Assembly (NCBI RefSeq): GCF_002967715.1
Contig: NZ_PUIA01000016.1
Location: 372,001 to 436,000, forward strand
Reading direction: 5' to 3'
DNA: 64,000 bases
From: Blastopirellula marina
GTDB taxonomy: Bacteria > Planctomycetota > Planctomycetia > Pirellulales > Pirellulaceae
The notes below the pieces were generated by a model. That model was not told where the DNA came from. It worked only from the letters and a program-made list of their open reading frames with translations, and made no database searches. Made by a program: the position numbers and the translations under genes. Positions 18,191 through 27,800 of this stretch are shown here, one piece after another; within the stretch, counting starts at the first letter, position 1, and each line of letters begins with the position of its first letter.

Positions 18191-20221
18191 ATGGAATCAT
18201 CGTTGCATCATCAAGACGCACCGCGAACGGCAGACGAGGCACGGCGTCGCATCGAGTCGCTGCTCGACGAAGTGGCCGATCTGTCGGACTTGGCGATTGC
18301 GCCCGATGTCTTCTTTGGCCAGGTTCTCGACCGCGTGACGTTCGCCACTTCGGCAATCGGAGCCGCCGTGTGGACGAAGAGCCCCAACGGGCATTTGCTT
18401 TTAGCCCACCAGACCGATCTTCAGCAGTGTTATCCGACTGGGCAAGCCGCCAAAGCCCTGAGTGACGACGAAGCCCACCTTTTTCAAATCTTCAATCGGC
18501 GTGAAGCAGACATCGTACCTGGCAGCCAGACGGTGCAGCCGAAGTACGATATCGTCGCTGTTCCGCTTCAAGTGGCAGGGGAAGCTTGGGGGGTTATGGC
18601 CCTCTATCAGCCTGCTAACCTGGCCAAGTCGGTACGACAAACGTACCTGCGGATCACGCATGCATTTGCTGAAGTAGCACAGCATTATCAACAGCAAGCC
18701 TTGCTGCGGGACTTCCAGCAGCATCAGTACGACTGGAAACGGCAGCTCGATTTCGCCAGCCTCGTTCATACTGATCTTTCGTACGACAAGACGGCCTACC
18801 GCATTGCCAACGAGGCTCGCAATTGCCTGGAGGCCGATCGGGTCGCGGTACTATCTGCTCGCGGATCCAAATGCCGTATCGAAGCGATCTCCGGCGTAGA
18901 CAAGCCGCACCGTAGATCCAACACGGTGCAAAAGCTTGAAAAGCTTGCGTCAGCGGTTGTCGGATCGAAGCAAACACTGCTCTACACGGGCGAAACGGAG
19001 AACCTGCCCCCTCAGATTGAAGAGGCTTTGCTCGAGTACCTGGAAGAAACGCCGTCGAAGGTTCTGGCAATTGTTCCTCTACAAGTAAGCAATCCAATTG
19101 ACGACGACGACGAGAAGAAGCCTCTGCGAGCCAGCGAACCGGTCGGAGCGATTGCTATCGAGAGTATCGAGCAACTCAACGGGCACGAACTGCTGCATCG
19201 TGCTGAACCGATCATCCAGCACGCTACCACCGCACTGGGCAATGCCCGGGCCTATCGTCAGTTGCCATTTGCTTCTGTGCTGATTCCGCTGAGAAATGGC
19301 CTGGCAACGATCGGTTGGTACCGACTGCCGACAACCCTCAAAGTTGTCATTCCCCTATTGGTGATCATCGCTGCGCTCTTTCTGATTCCAATGGACTTCT
19401 CGATCGAGGTTCACGGGCAGTTGGTACCGGCGGTTGAACGCAACGTGTTTGCTCCGTCGGATGGCTATGTCGAAGAGATTTTCGTTAAGCATGGCCAACC
19501 CGTCGAGAAAGCCGCACCGCTTATGCAATTGCGGTCGAATGAATTTAATCTGCAGCGAGCCGAGATCGTCGGGCAATTGCAAACGGCTCAGGCAGAGCTT
19601 GATGCCATCCTCGTAAAACGCTCTCAAGGTATGCGACGCGATCCACGCGCCGAAAACCGCACGCCAGAGTCATTCGAGAATCTTTCTGCCGACCAATTGA
19701 AACTGACCAAGCAGATCGAGAACCTGATCCAACGCCGCGATCTGCTGCAGAAGCGTGAAGATGAACTGAAACTGCTGAGTCCTATCAATGGCCAGGTCCT
19801 CGACTGGGAAGTCGAACAGGTTCTTGCGGCCAGGCCGGTTAGTCGCGGCGAATTATTGATGAAGGTTGCCGATATCGACGGCCCATGGGTGTTGGACTTG
19901 GAACTGCCTGACAAGCGGACCTATCACGTGGTCAATGCACAGAACCAATCGAAAGAACCGCTTGCTGTGCGATTTCAGTTGGTGAACGAGCCCGGCAAAA
20001 CCTACCGAGGGGAGCTGAAATCAGCTGCTTCGATTGTGGATTTGGACGAAAACTCGGAAGAACCCTTCGTGCCGCTGGAGGCGGAGATTGATAAGTCCGA
20101 AATCCCGCATTTGCGTCATGGGTTAAGCGTTGTTGGCCGCATCGAGTGCGGCCAGCGTTCGGTTGCCTATGTGTGGACCTATCAGTTGGTAGAAACCGTT
20201 CGCCGCTATTTGTTCTGGTAA
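18191..20221 (+). CDS. GAF-domain / HlyD-type adaptor fusion
   Basis: 676 residues. The N-terminal ~350 residues are cytoplasmic and hold one or two GAF-like domains (e.g. DRVTFATSAIGAAVWTKS; NCLEADRVAVLSA and a second-domain end NGHELLHRAEPIIQHA). One membrane helix follows at ~383-401 (VVIPLLVIIAALFLIPMDF). The rest is a periplasmic HlyD-like adaptor: a split biotinyl-lipoyl domain (VFAPSDGYVEEIFVKHGQPV ... LLSPINGQVLDWEV) around a coiled coil. HlyD adaptors bridge an inner-membrane transporter and TolC. Fusing a small-molecule sensor to the adaptor is unusual and suggests export regulated by a ligand; ligand unknown. First of three genes on this strand with short gaps. Confidence 0.85.
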   Translation: MESSLHHQDAPRTADEARRRIESLLDEVADLSDLAIAPDVFFGQVLDRVTFATSAIGAAVWTKSPNGHLLLAHQTDLQQCYPTGQAAKALSDDEAHLFQIFNRREADIVPGSQTVQPKYDIVAVPLQVAGEAWGVMALYQPANLAKSVRQTYLRITHAFAEVAQHYQQQALLRDFQQHQYDWKRQLDFASLVHTDLSYDKTAYRIANEARNCLEADRVAVLSARGSKCRIEAISGVDKPHRRSNTVQKLEKLASAVVGSKQTLLYTGETENLPPQIEEALLEYLEETPSKVLAIVPLQVSNPIDDDDEKKPLRASEPVGAIAIESIEQLNGHELLHRAEPIIQHATTALGNARAYRQLPFASVLIPLRNGLATIGWYRLPTTLKVVIPLLVIIAALFLIPMDFSIEVHGQLVPAVERNVFAPSDGYVEEIFVKHGQPVEKAAPLMQLRSNEFNLQRAEIVGQLQTAQAELDAILVKRSQGMRRDPRAENRTPESFENLSADQLKLTKQIENLIQRRDLLQKREDELKLLSPINGQVLDWEVEQVLAARPVSRGELLMKVADIDGPWVLDLELPDKRTYHVVNAQNQSKEPLAVRFQLVNEPGKTYRGELKSAASIVDLDENSEEPFVPLEAEIDKSEIPHLRHGLSVVGRIECGQRSVAYVWTYQLVETVRRYLFW

Positions 20222-20260
20222 TCACTTTTAGTTCTGCAAGATCCAAAACGAGATTGATTC

Positions 20261-21145
20261 ATGACAGGGAAACGAAAGTTCACAAACGCAGTGTTGGGTT
20301 CACTCGTCATGCTGCTCTGCGCAGTTCCCGTGATCGCTCAAGACATTGAAGTCTCGGCGACGCTGTTGAAGATTATTGAATCGGTCGAGATACCTGCCCA
20401 GCAGTCTGGCGTCCTGAAGATGGTCAAAGCCCAGGAAGGGACCATCGTCGATCGTGGGGAAGTGATCGCGAAGATCGACGACGAAGAAAAGATCCTGGAA
20501 GTCGAAAAGGCAAAGGTCGACTTTGATATCGCTTCTCGAGAAGCGAAGAACGACGTGAATATTCGTTTTGCCAGGAAAAGCCTGGAAGTCGCGGCGGCAG
20601 AGCTGATGCGTTCGGAAGAAGCGCTATCTATCGCCGAAAAGAGCGTTTCACAAACCGAGATGGATCGCCTTCGCTTGCTGGTAGAGAAGAGCCGCTTAGA
20701 GATTGAACAATCGGAAGAGAAGACCGCGATCGCGAAGCTAACGGCCCAACTGCGAGATGCCGAACTGCAGATCGTCAAAACGCAGTTGAAAAAGCATCAA
20801 ATTGAATCGCCAATCCAGGGAATGGTGGTCGCTGTCTTTCGTCGTTCAGGCGAATGGGTCGAGACGAGTGATTCGGTGGTTAAGGTGGTCCGTATCGATC
20901 GCTTGCGGGCGGAAGGGTTTATTCGCAATGAAGAAGCGATGATCGAACTGATTGGCTCCAAGGCGACCGTCACTGTCGAGATTCCCAATCGGGAGCCTAT
21001 TCACGTAGAAGGGGAAGTGACATTTGTCGATCCGGAAGTCGATCCGGTCAATGGTCAGGTGCGGGTTTGGGTCGACTTGGAAAACGAAGATCTTAAGCTG
21101 CGACCCGGCCTTCGCGCTTCGATGACGATTCAACCGAAGCAGTAA
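20261..21145 (+). CDS. HlyD/RND-type periplasmic adaptor
   Basis: 294 residues. Sec signal peptide at the N-terminus (AVLGSLVMLLCAVPVIAQ), then a lipoyl half (IPAQQSGVLKMVKAQEGTIV), a long coiled coil (~85-175), the second lipoyl half (IESPIQGMVVAVFRRSGEWV) and a beta-barrel domain. This is the membrane-fusion protein architecture of tripartite exporters. No ATPase or RND pump lies beside it; the neighbours are another adaptor fusion (39 bp upstream) and the M50-HlyD protein (12 bp downstream), so the three probably form one complex. Confidence 0.9.
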   Translation: MTGKRKFTNAVLGSLVMLLCAVPVIAQDIEVSATLLKIIESVEIPAQQSGVLKMVKAQEGTIVDRGEVIAKIDDEEKILEVEKAKVDFDIASREAKNDVNIRFARKSLEVAAAELMRSEEALSIAEKSVSQTEMDRLRLLVEKSRLEIEQSEEKTAIAKLTAQLRDAELQIVKTQLKKHQIESPIQGMVVAVFRRSGEWVETSDSVVKVVRIDRLRAEGFIRNEEAMIELIGSKATVTVEIPNREPIHVEGEVTFVDPEVDPVNGQVRVWVDLENEDLKLRPGLRASMTIQPKQ

Positions 21146-21157
21146 AGGCACTTCTCA

Positions 21158-23374
21158 GTGGCGACGGCGACCATCCAGTCTGAAACGAACTTGCGCAGCA
21201 AGGTCCGAGTTCGTCCCGACTTGATCTACGCTCGAAGGACGGAAGACGGGGACGAAACCTGGGTTGTAAAAGATCCTGTTACGCTCCGATATTTTCACTT
21301 CGGTCCGTCCGAGGTTTACATCATGCGGCGGATCGATGGCCGGAACTCACTGGCATCGATCAAAGAGGAATATGACGAAGAGTTTGCCCCGCATCGTATC
21401 TCGCAGCAGGAAATCCTCGGCTTTTGCCACAGCTTATATCAGCGAGGCCTATTAGTGGCCCCGGCCGAAAACCAGGCCGAAGGACTGCTTGAGCGTCGAC
21501 AGAAACAGGCCTGGATGCAGCGAGCCAGCTTGCCACTGCAGGTGTTGTCGATTCGGTTGCCAGGCGTCGATCCCGAGCGATTTCTGGCAGCGACTCACCA
21601 TGCTGTGGATTGGCTTTTTCATCGTGCAACGGTCGCGATTGTCTTGCTTTGTGCCGCCATGACACTGCTTTTGGGGCTGATTAACATCGAGGCGATCACG
21701 GCCCGCTTGCCGCAGGAGTCGCAATTTTTTCGCGGCGAGAATCTCGTCGTGCTGGTGATCACGTTTGCCCTGGTCAAAGTGCTGCACGAACTGGGGCATG
21801 CCTATTGTTGTAAAGCGATGGGTGGAGAGTGCCATCAGATTGGTATTCTACTGATGGTGTTCACGCCGGCGATGTACTGCGACGTATCCGACGCATGGCT
21901 CTTTCCGAGGCGATGGCAGCGGGTGTTTGTCTCTGCAGCAGGGATGTACGTTGAAGTCATTCTGGCCACGATTGCATTCGTGCTCTGGTTTTTCTCGGAG
22001 CCCGGTGCGGTTAGCGACTGGCTATTGAACGTGGTGTTTGTTTGCGGCGTGAGCACCGTCTTGGTGAATGCTAACCCGCTGCTGCGATACGATGGCTACT
22101 ACATCTTGTCCGATATCCTGCATCTGCCGAACTTGAGCTCGCGCGCGACTGATGCATTGTGGTCGCCCATCAAGAACTGGTTCTATCGATATCCACGACA
22201 TGTCATGCCAGAGCCACGTGCGACAACACTTCGTACATACGCGGTTTTGGCGATTATCTATCGCACGATGGTCTTTGGGTTCATCTTTTGGTTTCTCTAC
22301 AAGGCCTGTCGGCAGAACGACATATTGCCCCTTTGGCATATGGTTGCGGCGACATTTGTCATTGGCCTGTTGCTGAAGCCTGCGATCAGTTTCGTTCAAT
22401 GGTTAAGGAGACCAAAGGGAAGGGGAGATGCCATGGTGAAAGGCCGAGTCGCTATCGCTGTTGTAGTTGTTGTGCTGGTCGGCTGCGGGCTTGGCATGAT
22501 CCCGGTGCCATCGCGAATACATGTGCCGGTCATTTCCGAAATCGATTCCGATCATCGCGTCTACGTGCAGGTTGACGGACGTGTGGTCCAGACGACCGCC
22601 GCGGAAGCAAGTGTTGCCCAAGGGGACGTTTTGGCGGTTCTGAAGAATGAGGACATTGAAGCCGACCTGCTGGTGACCGATGGTGAAATCGCAATTCAGC
22701 AGCAACACTTGGACAGCTTGTTGCTGCGATCCAACAACAATCCCGAGGCCGCCGCGCAGATACCGACGGCCGAGTCTGCTCTGAAAGACCTTCAGCAGCG
22801 ACGACAAGTCCTGCAACGCCAGTTAGATCAGCTAACCATCCGCGCGCCGGTCGATGGCGTCGTGATACTAGCTCCCCACAAGGATGCCAAGGGAGAATCG
22901 GATCGTTTTCTAGCGCAGTGGTCTGGCAGCGCTCTCGACGAGAAGAATCGAGGGTGCCTGCTCCAGCGTGGCGAACTCTTGTGCTTGATCGGAGACGCTG
23001 GTGCGCTACAGGCTCGACTGTTTGTCGATCAGGATCAGATTGAATTGATCCGTCCTGGCGATGCGGTGTCGATCTTATTCGACGGCAATTCGATTCATAG
23101 TATTCAAGGAACGGTAAAGGAAGTCTCTACGGATCAGTCCGTGCAAATTCCCCGTAACCTGACCGCGAATGCGGCACTTGGGCTGGAACGCAAAGAAGAC
23201 GGCACCGTGGCCCTGATTGATGGCGCTTACTCGGTTACCGTCATGCTTGATGAAAGTTCGCCGAAAGAGATTCTGCCTGGCACTTGCGGCCGGGCGGTCG
23301 TTATCGGGCGAACGCAAACTCTATGGCAAATTGCGTCACGATTCATCCAGTTGAACTTCCGCTTCTTCTCTTAA
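21158..23374 (+). CDS. PqqD-like / M50 metalloprotease / HlyD fusion
   Basis: 738 residues from GTG. Residues ~15-102 resemble a PqqD-like winged helix (YFHFGPSEVYIMRRIDG ... ISQQEILGFCHSLYQRGLL), the fold used to bind leader peptides. Next is a multi-helix site-2-protease domain with zinc motif HELGH (210-214) and the distal NANPLLRYDGYY (Asp312 as third ligand). After more helices, residues ~460-738 form a HlyD-like adaptor with lipoyl halves (QLTIRAPVDGVVILAPH). Related M50-HlyD proteins accompany peptide and surface-protein export in other bacteria. The order peptide binding, intramembrane cleavage, adaptor in one chain suggests processing and export of a substrate; the giant LEPR-XLL protein next door is the obvious candidate (inference). 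Confidence 0.88.
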   Translation: MATATIQSETNLRSKVRVRPDLIYARRTEDGDETWVVKDPVTLRYFHFGPSEVYIMRRIDGRNSLASIKEEYDEEFAPHRISQQEILGFCHSLYQRGLLVAPAENQAEGLLERRQKQAWMQRASLPLQVLSIRLPGVDPERFLAATHHAVDWLFHRATVAIVLLCAAMTLLLGLINIEAITARLPQESQFFRGENLVVLVITFALVKVLHELGHAYCCKAMGGECHQIGILLMVFTPAMYCDVSDAWLFPRRWQRVFVSAAGMYVEVILATIAFVLWFFSEPGAVSDWLLNVVFVCGVSTVLVNANPLLRYDGYYILSDILHLPNLSSRATDALWSPIKNWFYRYPRHVMPEPRATTLRTYAVLAIIYRTMVFGFIFWFLYKACRQNDILPLWHMVAATFVIGLLLKPAISFVQWLRRPKGRGDAMVKGRVAIAVVVVVLVGCGLGMIPVPSRIHVPVISEIDSDHRVYVQVDGRVVQTTAAEASVAQGDVLAVLKNEDIEADLLVTDGEIAIQQQHLDSLLLRSNNNPEAAAQIPTAESALKDLQQRRQVLQRQLDQLTIRAPVDGVVILAPHKDAKGESDRFLAQWSGSALDEKNRGCLLQRGELLCLIGDAGALQARLFVDQDQIELIRPGDAVSILFDGNSIHSIQGTVKEVSTDQSVQIPRNLTANAALGLERKEDGTVALIDGAYSVTVMLDESSPKEILPGTCGRAVVIGRTQTLWQIASRFIQLNFRFFS

Positions 23375-23389
23375 CTGAAGAAGCGGAAG
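23356..23389. terminator. Hairpin between convergent genes
   Basis: Perfect 13-bp stem (23356-23368 with 23377-23389) and 8-nt loop that spans the M50 gene stop and ends just before the stop of the opposing gene. No T run on either side, so termination strength is uncertain. Confidence 0.55.
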
Positions 23390-23401
23390 CAAGTGACTCG
23401 A

Positions 23402-24397
23402 TTAAGGGAACGCTGCGCCGATGCCGGAGTAAACCACTCCAGTGTAGACAACCCCTTTCCACGTAAATGGCGTGGTGTGGATGTCGTGCGGGTTGCAGTC
23501 GCCAGGCCGGTAATGGCCCAGCGTGTAGATTCGCTCACATGGAGGATAGGCACCCATCTTGTACGGCAAAGCCAATGTATTGCCGAAGAAGTGAGCTGCC
23601 GAGTAAACCGGCTGCAAGTGCTTGTGAGTGTGGCCGTATCGCTCCAGGTTGACTTCTTCAAAGTAAAGCGGACGGTGATAGAAAGCTGGAGCTTCCCACA
23701 TGGCAACCATTGGGTACCAGTCGCGGTGATAACCGTTGGGGAAGTTTTCTTCCGGTTCTTGCGAGAATACCTTGGCTGCGATGTTGGTTGGCGGCGAGAC
23801 TTCCTTGCCGTCGACTTTGTAGTTGAACGTACGGCCGATGCCAAACTGATTGGCCATCTTGCCATCGTAAAGAATTTGACGATCTTCCGGCGTTAAGCTT
23901 TCGAAGAAGCTTTCCGGCTTGCCAGACAACCGGCCACGATCGTTGGCGATCGAAGGGAGCGGCTGTGGTTGGGCCGGAGCGGCATCGGAAGGACTGATCG
24001 GTTCCGGCGTCATCGGCTCGGCCATAGGTGCAGCGGGCGGCTGGGCCATGGGCTCGGCGGCTTCGGCCATCGGAGCCGGTTCTGCTGCCGCAGGCGGATC
24101 AACAGCTGGCATCGGTTCCGGTGTCGGGGGTTCTTCCTGGAACAGCGTGAGTGCCGCCGCACGAACGACCGGTTTCAGCGCGGCCGGCGCGGTTGCTGCC
24201 GTCACCTGAATTTCAGGGGTAGATTCAGCGGAAGCTGGCTGGGTCTTTTTGACCACAGGCTGAATACGCAATCTTGGTTTTGCCGCTGGTTCTGCTGCGG
24301 AAAGGGTGCTCACCAGGCATACGGTGAGAATCAGCAGCATGGAGGCGCGACCCAAGTTGTGAAAACAAAGTTTTTGAATCTGCAAGACGCTGGGCAT
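23402..24397 (-). CDS. Secreted protein of unknown function, planctomycete type
   Basis: 331 residues from ATG 24397, chosen because GAGGAAG lies just upstream and a clean Sec signal peptide follows (ASMLLILTVCLVSTLSA). Residues ~35-170 are low-complexity Ala/Pro/Glu (APMAEAAEPMAQPPAAPMAE). The C-terminal ~165 residues are folded-looking, rich in Tyr, His and Trp, with three Cys (WEAPAFYHRPLYFEEVNLER, LGHYRPGDCNPHD). I do not recognise the domain. It is convergent with the M50 operon and divergent from the giant gene, so it may belong to the cell envelope set here, but no function is proposed. Confidence 0.8.
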   Translation of the reverse strand: MPSVLQIQKLCFHNLGRASMLLILTVCLVSTLSAAEPAAKPRLRIQPVVKKTQPASAESTPEIQVTAATAPAALKPVVRAAALTLFQEEPPTPEPMPAVDPPAAAEPAPMAEAAEPMAQPPAAPMAEPMTPEPISPSDAAPAQPQPLPSIANDRGRLSGKPESFFESLTPEDRQILYDGKMANQFGIGRTFNYKVDGKEVSPPTNIAAKVFSQEPEENFPNGYHRDWYPMVAMWEAPAFYHRPLYFEEVNLERYGHTHKHLQPVYSAAHFFGNTLALPYKMGAYPPCERIYTLGHYRPGDCNPHDIHTTPFTWKGVVYTGVVYSGIGAAFP

Positions 24398-24671
24398 TGC
24401 GAGGCTTCCTCTACCAGACGTGGCACTCGATTGGCACACTGTACGATCCGCTCCGCTGGGGGAACGGTTCAAAAGAAGTTTCGACCAGTCAATATCCTCC
24501 CCCACACAATTATGGGGAGAAATGAAAAGGATTGCCCATCTTTCCTATCTTGTGGCACTCTGGCAGCATAATGCGATCGCCTGGTCTGTGGTGTTTTAAG
24601 GGAAATTCAGTGCCCGCAATTCTAGTTTTTGCCCAAATTACGGGGTCGTAAGTAATTTCCCCGGAACTTCA

Positions 24672-24700
24672 TTGACATGCCCCATAGGCGTGATTTGAAT
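24672..24700 (+). promoter_or_regulatory. Candidate promoter of the giant LEPR-XLL gene
   Basis: TTGACA (perfect, 24672-24677), 17-bp spacer, TTGAAT (24695-24700). Predicts a ~135-nt leader before ATG 24843. Confidence 0.5.
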
Positions 24701-24739
24701 GAACTTCTATCTGAGAATTCGTTAGTTTGGGGGATTTGG

Positions 24740-24759
24740 CGCAAATTGGGCAATTTGCG
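24740..24759 (+). promoter_or_regulatory. Perfect dyad in the leader of the giant gene
   Basis: CGCAAATT (24740-24747), GGGC, AATTTGCG (24752-24759). Could be an operator downstream of the promoter or an RNA hairpin 84 bases before the start codon. Confidence 0.45.
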
Positions 24760-24842
24760 GCGTGTTGTGCGTCTGCAGGCTTCTCATCCTTATCAAGCTA
24801 ACGAAGACCCCTCTCTCCTTTCCAACCGCTGAGCAGCGAACC

Positions 24843-27800
24843 ATGAAAAAGCAGACCCTCTGGAAGCGTATCTTCGGCCAGAACCCGAACAAGAAGGTCA
24901 AGGCGCAACAAGCTTTCCAGGAGCAGTTTGACACGAAGCTGCGTTTTCGCGAGTTGGAGCCCCGCGTCGTGCTCGATGCGACGGTCGACTACACCCTGGG
25001 CTCGGATACGCTGACCATCACCTACACGGATGCTGGTGATGTCACTCTGGGGCGCGATGCGAGTGGGAAGTTGGAAATCGGTGGCGATAGTATTTCGTTT
25101 ACCGCAGCGGCTACGGCGGATTTTGTTGGGAAACTCAATGATGTCGGGACGATTAACATCATCGACAACACCGGAAAGGCTTCCGAGTTCACGCTGGTTG
25201 GTGGTGTGGGAACAGATGCCCTGACGGGGCTCGTGTCGAACATCATGATTTTCAACAACGTGGACCAAGTCAATGTCCAGGATGGGGCCGACTTTGAAGT
25301 TTCAGCGCTGTTCTGGCACGTCACTAACAGCGGCGATCTGGACGACAACACAATCAACTTTGATGGCAAGTTGACGACAAGTAATTTGACGTTGACCGCA
25401 TCTTCAACCAGCACCAAGTCAACGTCGGTCACGGACACTATGAACGGGAGTGTCACGGTTGGAACGATCAGTCTGCAAGAGGCGGTCGGTGCAACTGGAA
25501 ATCTCTCTCTCAACTTGTCCCTGGGGGATAACCACGTCACTGGGCTGGTTGCCAATGAGCAAGAGGTTGAGATCGCGTTGGCCGATAAGAGCGGAAACCT
25601 TCTGCTGCAGGACATCAATGCAACCGATCTCTCGCTGACCGCAGCAGGCTCGATTTTCGATGTCGCGTCGACGGAGGTCAACGTATCGGGAACGGCTTCA
25701 TTCAGCGCTGATAGTGTCAGTCTCAATAGTTCGACCATCGGGCACAATTTTAATAAGCTGACTCTCAATACGACGAGTTTCGCCAGCATCGTCGAAACGG
25801 ATGGGTTCGATTTCACTGGCCTGTCCATCATCACTGGCGCGTTGACGGTTAATACGGGCGGAGCCATCGGACAAACGGCTGGCAGTGTGCTACGGGCCAA
25901 CAGCATCGCCGACTTCACCGTGGGTGACTCCAGTGCCATCACGCTCAACGAGATGGCGAACCGATTCGAAGGTACGGTCTCGGTGACCGGGCAAACCGAT
26001 CGTGCTGGCGCTGTTACTTTCTACGACAGCAATGGCGGCTTCCAGTTCGGCAGTACCCTGGCCACCACGCTCGATTTGACCACGACCGGCGGTATCTCTC
26101 AGACAACCGACGGGATCGATGTCTCGGGCAACGCCGTGTTCACCACGATGGGCGCTAATGCGATCGTACTGAACTCCGCCAACAACGCGTTTGGTGCCAA
26201 CGTTTCGGCGACCGGAAACGGCGGACCTGCCGCAACGCTTACGATCGTTGACTCGCTGGGGACGCTAACACTGGATGATATCCAGACCGCCATCCTAAAC
26301 GCTACGGCCATCAACGGCGGTATCACTCAGACCGGGACGGGCATTAAAGTCACCGGCACTAGTTCGTTTACCGTGCAAGACGGTGAAGACGTTACTCTGA
26401 CCGCGGGAGCTGCCAATAACGCCTTCGGTGATGCTATCTCGATAAGTGGAGCTAGTGCTGCTGCCGGACTCGTTAGCGTCTTTCAATCGACCGGTGATCT
26501 GAAGCTCGGAGCGATCGATGCCACGTACCTAACGATTGCTCTCGACTCGGGCTCGATTTCGCAAACCAGCGCTGGAGTTCATGTTTCTAAGGACGCGCAG
26601 TTTGCCGTGGGCGACATGAAGGATATTTTGCTCAACAACAGCAGCAACAACGTATTTGGCGGGGAACTTGATCTGCTCTCAGGTGTGGGGACTGCTGCCA
26701 GCGCCGCTGTGAACAATTCCGGTACAGATCTGTTGTTGGATCAAGTTAAGTTATCGGGCGACCTCACTGTCGTGACCAACGGGGGCATCACGCAAACCAA
26801 CGTGGGGGCCACCGATTACGTCCGCGTCGGTGGAACTAGTTCGTTCACCGTTTCCAATGGTGCTAATGTCGAACTTGGTACCAATACGAATAACCAGTTC
26901 AATACGGTTAGTGCCCAAGGCCAGTCAGGTGCGGCTGGAACGGTATCGATTGCTGATAGCGACAACGGCATCATTCTCGGAGCGATCAACGCTGGCACGT
27001 TGAATGTCAGTGCCGCGACCACCATCGGGCAAACGGCAGCGGGTGTCGTCGTTACTGGTACTAGTTCATTCACCAGTGGTGATGGTCAAGACATCTTGTT
27101 GGGCACTTCGGGGGTCAACTCCTTCGGAGATGCCGTGTCGGCCAGTGGCGCAACGGGGGCCGCCGGGCACGTATCAATCATTGCCTCGTCAGGCGATCTC
27201 AAACTCGGTGCCATCGATTCCGCAAGCGCGACCCTGGCCGCGCTTGACGGCAAAATCTGGCAGACCAGCGATGGCATTCATGTGGCCGGAAATGCCCAGT
27301 TTACAAGCGGTTCGGGAAAAGACATTCTTCTCAACACCAGTTCTAACAATGTCCTCGGCGGGGAGGTCGATTTAATTGGGGCATTGGGGAACCCTAGCAA
27401 TGTTGCCTTGAATAACTCCGGTACAGGCCTCTTGCTGGATCAGGTCGAAGCGAGCGGCAATCTAACCATTAGCACCAACGGTGGCATCACGCAGACCATG
27501 ATGTTTGCCACTGATTACGTTCAAGTTGGTGGAACGAGTTCGTTTACAGTTTCCGATGGTGCGAACATCGAACTTGGTGCCAATTCGAACAATAGGTTCA
27601 ACGTTGTAAACGCCGAAGGCCAGTCCGGGGCTGCCGGCGATGTGTTGCTCAAAGATTCGGATGGTAACCTCACGCTCGGCGATATCGTCGCTACGAATCT
27701 GACCGCCGAGAATACTGCTGGTGGGATTGTCTTGGGGGCAATCGACGCGACGAACCTGAACGTTACTTCTGCGACGAATATCACACAGACCACAGACGGC

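Larger units (their letters stand above)
24398..24842. other. Divergent intergenic region, 445 bp
   Basis: AT-richer than its surroundings. It contains the promoter candidate and dyad listed separately for the rightward giant gene. No gene recognised; an in-frame GTG at 24762 is not favoured as the giant gene's start because the residues it adds look unlike a leader. Confidence 0.6.
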
